Below, piece after piece: positions 61,220-64,000 of a DNA stretch of 64,000 nt (the first letter of the stretch is position 1; each line of letters starts with the position of its first letter). Below the pieces are notes generated by a model, which was not told the DNA's origin, searched no databases, and was given only the letters and a program-made list of their open reading frames with translations. The translations under genes were made by a program, and so were the position numbers. Source of the DNA: [Pasteurella] mairii (GTDB lineage: Bacteria; Pseudomonadota; Gammaproteobacteria; Enterobacterales; Pasteurellaceae); assembly GCA_900454475.1 (NCBI GenBank), contig UGSS01000002.1, positions 62,001 to 126,000 on the forward strand, given 5' to 3'.

Positions 61220-62665
61220 ATGAATATTATCTACATTTTATTGGATCAAGTTCGTAAAGATATGTTGGGTACTTACGGGCACCAAATTGTAAAAACGCCA
61301 AATTTAGATCGATTGGCACAAGAAGGCATTCGTTTTAACAATGCGTTTACACCGGCGTCGGTCTGCGGTCCGGCGCGAACTTCCCTATTTACCGGATTGA
61401 TGCCGTCTTCTCACGGTATTATCCGTAATGGTGAAAAAGGTGGGCGCGGAGAAGTGAGTAGAGCGTCGCCCCATATCGGTAAGTTGGACGGTTATAATAC
61501 TTATGTATTGGGGAAATGGCATGTGGGAACAAAATCCGTGCCGAAGGATTACGGTATTCAAGGGCATAATTTTGACGGTTACGGTTACCCAGGCAGTGGT
61601 GTGTATAAAAATTTAGTTTTTAATCAACCTCCGACCTATGCTAACCGCTATAAAGAATGGTTGGAGGAAAAAGGTTTTGATATTCCGGCAGTCAGTCAAG
61701 CTTATTTCGGAGATAATCCGCATTTACAGGTACAAGAGTTATGTGGTTTGCTTTCTGGCACAAAAGAACATACCATTCCGTACTTTATCATTGATGAAGC
61801 CAAAAACTATATTCAACAATCCTTAACAGAAGAAAAACCATTTTTTGCTTGGATCAATTTTTGGGGACCACATACGCCTTGTATTGTTCCTGAACCTTAT
61901 TATTCAATGTATCGTAAAGAAGATGTTGTGTTAGATGCCAGCTTTTTTAAACCACTGGAGGGTAAACCGGGGCATTATCGTACCATATCCAAAATGTGGG
62001 GAATGTGGGAAGCAAGCGAAGATCATTGGAAAGAAGTAATTACCAAGTTTTGGGGATATATTACGTTAATTGATGATGCTATTGGTGAATTGTTTGCCTT
62101 TTTAAAACGCAAAGCAATTTATGACCACACTTTTATAGCAGTTACCGCGGATCATGGGGATGCAATGGGCGCTCATAGAATGATTGAAAAAGGAGAGTTT
62201 ATGTTTGATACGACCTATAATATTCCGCTGCTCATCAAGGATCCTTATTCAAATCGAATAAACCAACAAGATGATAATTTGGTTTATCTGCATGATTTGA
62301 CTTCAACTGTTTTTGATTTAGCTGGGCAAACTGTTCCACATGAGTTTGAGGGACAAACTCTTTTACCCATAGTACGAAAAAAACTAGAGAATGGGCGTAA
62401 AGGGTTATTGGCACAATTAGCCGGACATTTTGTGTATTTTGAACAGCGAATGTGGCGACGTAAAGATTATAAATTGGTTTTCAATGCATCGGATTTGTGT
62501 GAATTATACGATGTACGTCAAGATCCGGAGGAAATGCACAATTTGTTTTATGATCCAAATTATTGTGCAATCAAACGGGAGCTGATGGAAGAAATGCGGG
62601 AGGAAATGAGGCGACTTGGTGATCCGCTGGAAAATTGGGTTTATCGCATTATTAACGAAATTTAA
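61220..62665 (+). CDS. Cytoplasmic Cys-type sulfatase
   Basis: A 481-residue sulfatase that hydrolyses a sulfate ester. The active-site sequence CGPARTS places Cys49 for conversion to formylglycine, with the second signature part GLMPSSHGIIRNG after it. Metal residues are seen in LLDQVRKDM (Asp9) and TADHGDAMG. There is no signal peptide: the protein begins directly with the beta strand MNIIYILLD, so it should act in the cytoplasm. It begins immediately after the symporter stop (TAAATG) and is followed by the maturase. The substrate is unknown; related enzymes act on choline sulfate or sulfated sugars. Confidence 0.92.
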   Translation: MNIIYILLDQVRKDMLGTYGHQIVKTPNLDRLAQEGIRFNNAFTPASVCGPARTSLFTGLMPSSHGIIRNGEKGGRGEVSRASPHIGKLDGYNTYVLGKWHVGTKSVPKDYGIQGHNFDGYGYPGSGVYKNLVFNQPPTYANRYKEWLEEKGFDIPAVSQAYFGDNPHLQVQELCGLLSGTKEHTIPYFIIDEAKNYIQQSLTEEKPFFAWINFWGPHTPCIVPEPYYSMYRKEDVVLDASFFKPLEGKPGHYRTISKMWGMWEASEDHWKEVITKFWGYITLIDDAIGELFAFLKRKAIYDHTFIAVTADHGDAMGAHRMIEKGEFMFDTTYNIPLLIKDPYSNRINQQDDNLVYLHDLTSTVFDLAGQTVPHEFEGQTLLPIVRKKLENGRKGLLAQLAGHFVYFEQRMWRRKDYKLVFNASDLCELYDVRQDPEEMHNLFYDPNYCAIKRELMEEMREEMRRLGDPLENWVYRIINEI

Positions 62666-62667
62666 CG

Positions 62668-62695
62668 AAAAAAAGCGAAATTATTCGCTTTTTTT
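62668..62695 (+). terminator. Terminator or attenuator between sulfatase and maturase genes
   Basis: AAAAAAAGCGAA (to 62679) and TTCGCTTTTTTT (from 62684) pair around an ATTA loop and the stem ends in seven T. It begins at the sulfatase stop and sits before the maturase start, so it may lower maturase expression rather than fully separate the genes. Confidence 0.75.
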
Positions 62696-62748
62696 ATGGA
62701 TACTAACGTATATTTAGTTGTGGCTTCATATTAGCTGGGAGAATCAAC

Positions 62749-63894
62749 ATGTCATTTTTTTCACCACAGGCTTATTTTCATTTAATGGCAAAGCCGAGCA
62801 GTTTTCATTGCAATATTCAGTGTAAATACTGCTTTTATTTGCAAAAGGAAAAAGAGTTTGGCGTGAAAACGCCTTTTATGTCATTAACTACGTTGAAAAA
62901 TTATGTTAAACGCTACATAGAAGATCACGCAGGGGAGCGGGTGGAGTTTACTTGGCAAGGTGGTGAGCCGACATTATTGGGATTAGATTTTTTTAAAAGT
63001 GCGGTCCGTTTTCAACGGGAATTTGCTAACGGTAAACAGATTACCAATGCTTTTCAAACCAATGGATTGGCATTAAACCGCCAATGGGTTGAGTTTTTTA
63101 AACAACACCAATTTCTTATCGGATTATCAATTGACGGTATTCGTGCTATTCATAATCGTTATCGGATTTCCGGTAATGGAAATATGACCTTTGATAAGGT
63201 GGTGACTGCTATGGAATTATTAAAAGCATATCAGGTGGATTTTAATACGTTAACTGTGGTAAATGACCAGAATTGGAGTAAAGGAAAGGAAACCTATTTA
63301 GCATTAAAATCGCTCGGTGCCAGCTTTATGCAGTTTATTCCGCTGGTGGAGCGTCGGCATCGACAATCGTCACAAACAACCGATTTTTCTGTTCCGCCAC
63401 AGGGATTTGGACATTTTCTCACGGATGTATTTCGAGAATGGCAAAAACAAGACATTGGACGCATTTTTGTATTGGAATTTGACAGTTTATTAGGTCAATA
63501 TTTAGGTTATCCTTCAAGTAATTGCGTGCATCAACTCACTTGTGGAAAATCGCTTGTTGTTGAGGCGAATGGTGATATTTATTCTTGTGATCATTTTGTT
63601 TATCCCGAATATAAATTAGGTAATTTAAACACCACTTCTCTTGAACAACTTGTGTTATCTCCTCAACAACAGCAATTTGGTTTGGAAAAACTTACGCAGT
63701 TAACGTCTGTTTGTTTGCAATGTAATGTAAGGAAATTCTGCCATGGCGGTTGTCCGAAACATCGTTTTGTTGTGATACCAAATGAAGATGTTAAGCATAA
63801 TTACTTATGTGCATCTTATCGGTACTTTTTGCAACAAACTGCTGTTGATTTTCAACAAATGAGCCGAAAAATCCGTACTGGGATCGAGCGATAA
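62749..63894 (+). CDS. Anaerobic sulfatase-maturating enzyme (radical SAM, SPASM)
   Basis: Converts the active-site Cys of the sulfatase to formylglycine under anaerobic conditions. The 381-residue protein has the radical SAM triad CNIQCKYC (Cys21, Cys25, Cys28), FTWQGGEPTLLGLDFF for SAM binding, and a C-terminal SPASM region with Cys in CVHQLTCGKSL, YSCDHFVYPE, CLQCNVRKFCHGGCPKHR and YLCASY. The neighbouring Cys-type sulfatase is the evident substrate. The ATG has only a weak GGGAG site upstream. The gene is complete; about 100 bases to the window edge show no clear gene. Confidence 0.93.
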   Translation: MSFFSPQAYFHLMAKPSSFHCNIQCKYCFYLQKEKEFGVKTPFMSLTTLKNYVKRYIEDHAGERVEFTWQGGEPTLLGLDFFKSAVRFQREFANGKQITNAFQTNGLALNRQWVEFFKQHQFLIGLSIDGIRAIHNRYRISGNGNMTFDKVVTAMELLKAYQVDFNTLTVVNDQNWSKGKETYLALKSLGASFMQFIPLVERRHRQSSQTTDFSVPPQGFGHFLTDVFREWQKQDIGRIFVLEFDSLLGQYLGYPSSNCVHQLTCGKSLVVEANGDIYSCDHFVYPEYKLGNLNTTSLEQLVLSPQQQQFGLEKLTQLTSVCLQCNVRKFCHGGCPKHRFVVIPNEDVKHNYLCASYRYFLQQTAVDFQQMSRKIRTGIER

Positions 63895-64000
63895 ATGCAG
63901 AAAAGTACTGTATGGCTATCCTGTTCAACTTAAAAACGATCCAAATAAAGATAAGAAAATGGGGTTGTAAATATCATCAATGATTACAGCAAATGATGGA

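Noticed and set aside
63895-64000. Possible new gene start or fragment (a frame reading YGYPVQLKNDPNKDKKMGL) at the right edge
   Set aside because: Only about 20 codons, ends in a stop, no ribosome site, and family not recognisable; could be a decayed gene, but too short to support.

Overview
The window is chromosomal DNA of a Pasteurellaceae bacterium. The 9-base uptake motif AAGTGCGGT and its complement recur throughout, often as inverted pairs that form terminators. Gene content and order (artPIQM, tatABC next to ubiEJB, asnC/asnA, hktE-type catalase, arfA, a bex/hex-type capsule locus, a Hia-like trimeric adhesin, an HMW1C-type glycosyltransferase) point to the Haemophilus/Pasteurella/Avibacterium side of the family that uses the Hin-type uptake motif. 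The species cannot be fixed from the sequence alone.

Layout. (1) 1-9170: 3' part of an HMW1C-like N-glycosyltransferase, a relic of IS1016, catalase, a small basic ORF, mltF, a PerM-type permease, a YfgD/ArsC-like reductase, arfA with an internal hairpin, a small family-specific protein and an LtaS-like sulfatase-fold enzyme. (2) 9295-12124: arginine ABC transporter artPIQM with a probable ArgR box over its promoter. (3) 12635-16897: pentahaem cytochrome, Tat-exported molybdoenzyme and TorD chaperone for S/N-oxide respiration. (4) 17112-36197: housekeeping genes gmhA, mfd, phoBR, hemB, tatABC, ubiEJB, a DASS transporter, rraA, menA, trmO, udp and asnC/asnA, plus an IS150-group relic. (5) 36286-53185: a complete group 2-type capsule locus. 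A minus-strand region codes for CDP-ribitol synthesis, a probable priming transferase, a three-domain polymerase and two further glycosyltransferases. A divergent plus-strand operon codes for the ABC exporter (bexDCBA type), and minus-strand kpsS/kpsC code for the poly-Kdo linker. (6) 53480-59206: a 1908-residue trimeric autotransporter adhesin. (7) 59537-63894: sodium/solute symporter, cytoplasmic sulfatase and anaerobic sulfatase-maturating radical SAM enzyme, preceded by a CRP site and a perfect palindrome.

The most striking feature is the density of simple-sequence repeats in the surface-structure region. Runs of 9, 10, 10 and 11 G/C lie inside two capsule glycosyltransferases, the CDP-ribitol synthase and the signal peptide of the adhesin. 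A 28-unit hexanucleotide array lies exactly between the divergent capsule synthesis and capsule export operons. Read together, this looks like a multi-level phase-variation module: the synthase tract would switch capsule precursor supply, two tracts would alter decoration, the intergenic array could tune both operons, and the adhesin tract would switch the protein that capsule would mask. One decorating glycosyltransferase is currently out of frame: at G10 it stops seven codons after the tract begins, whereas G9 would add a further 45 or so residues.

Other points of note are arfA carrying the expected terminator-like hairpin inside its reading frame, and the symporter/sulfatase/anSME cluster, which suggests uptake of a sulfated host sugar followed by desulfation in the cytoplasm.
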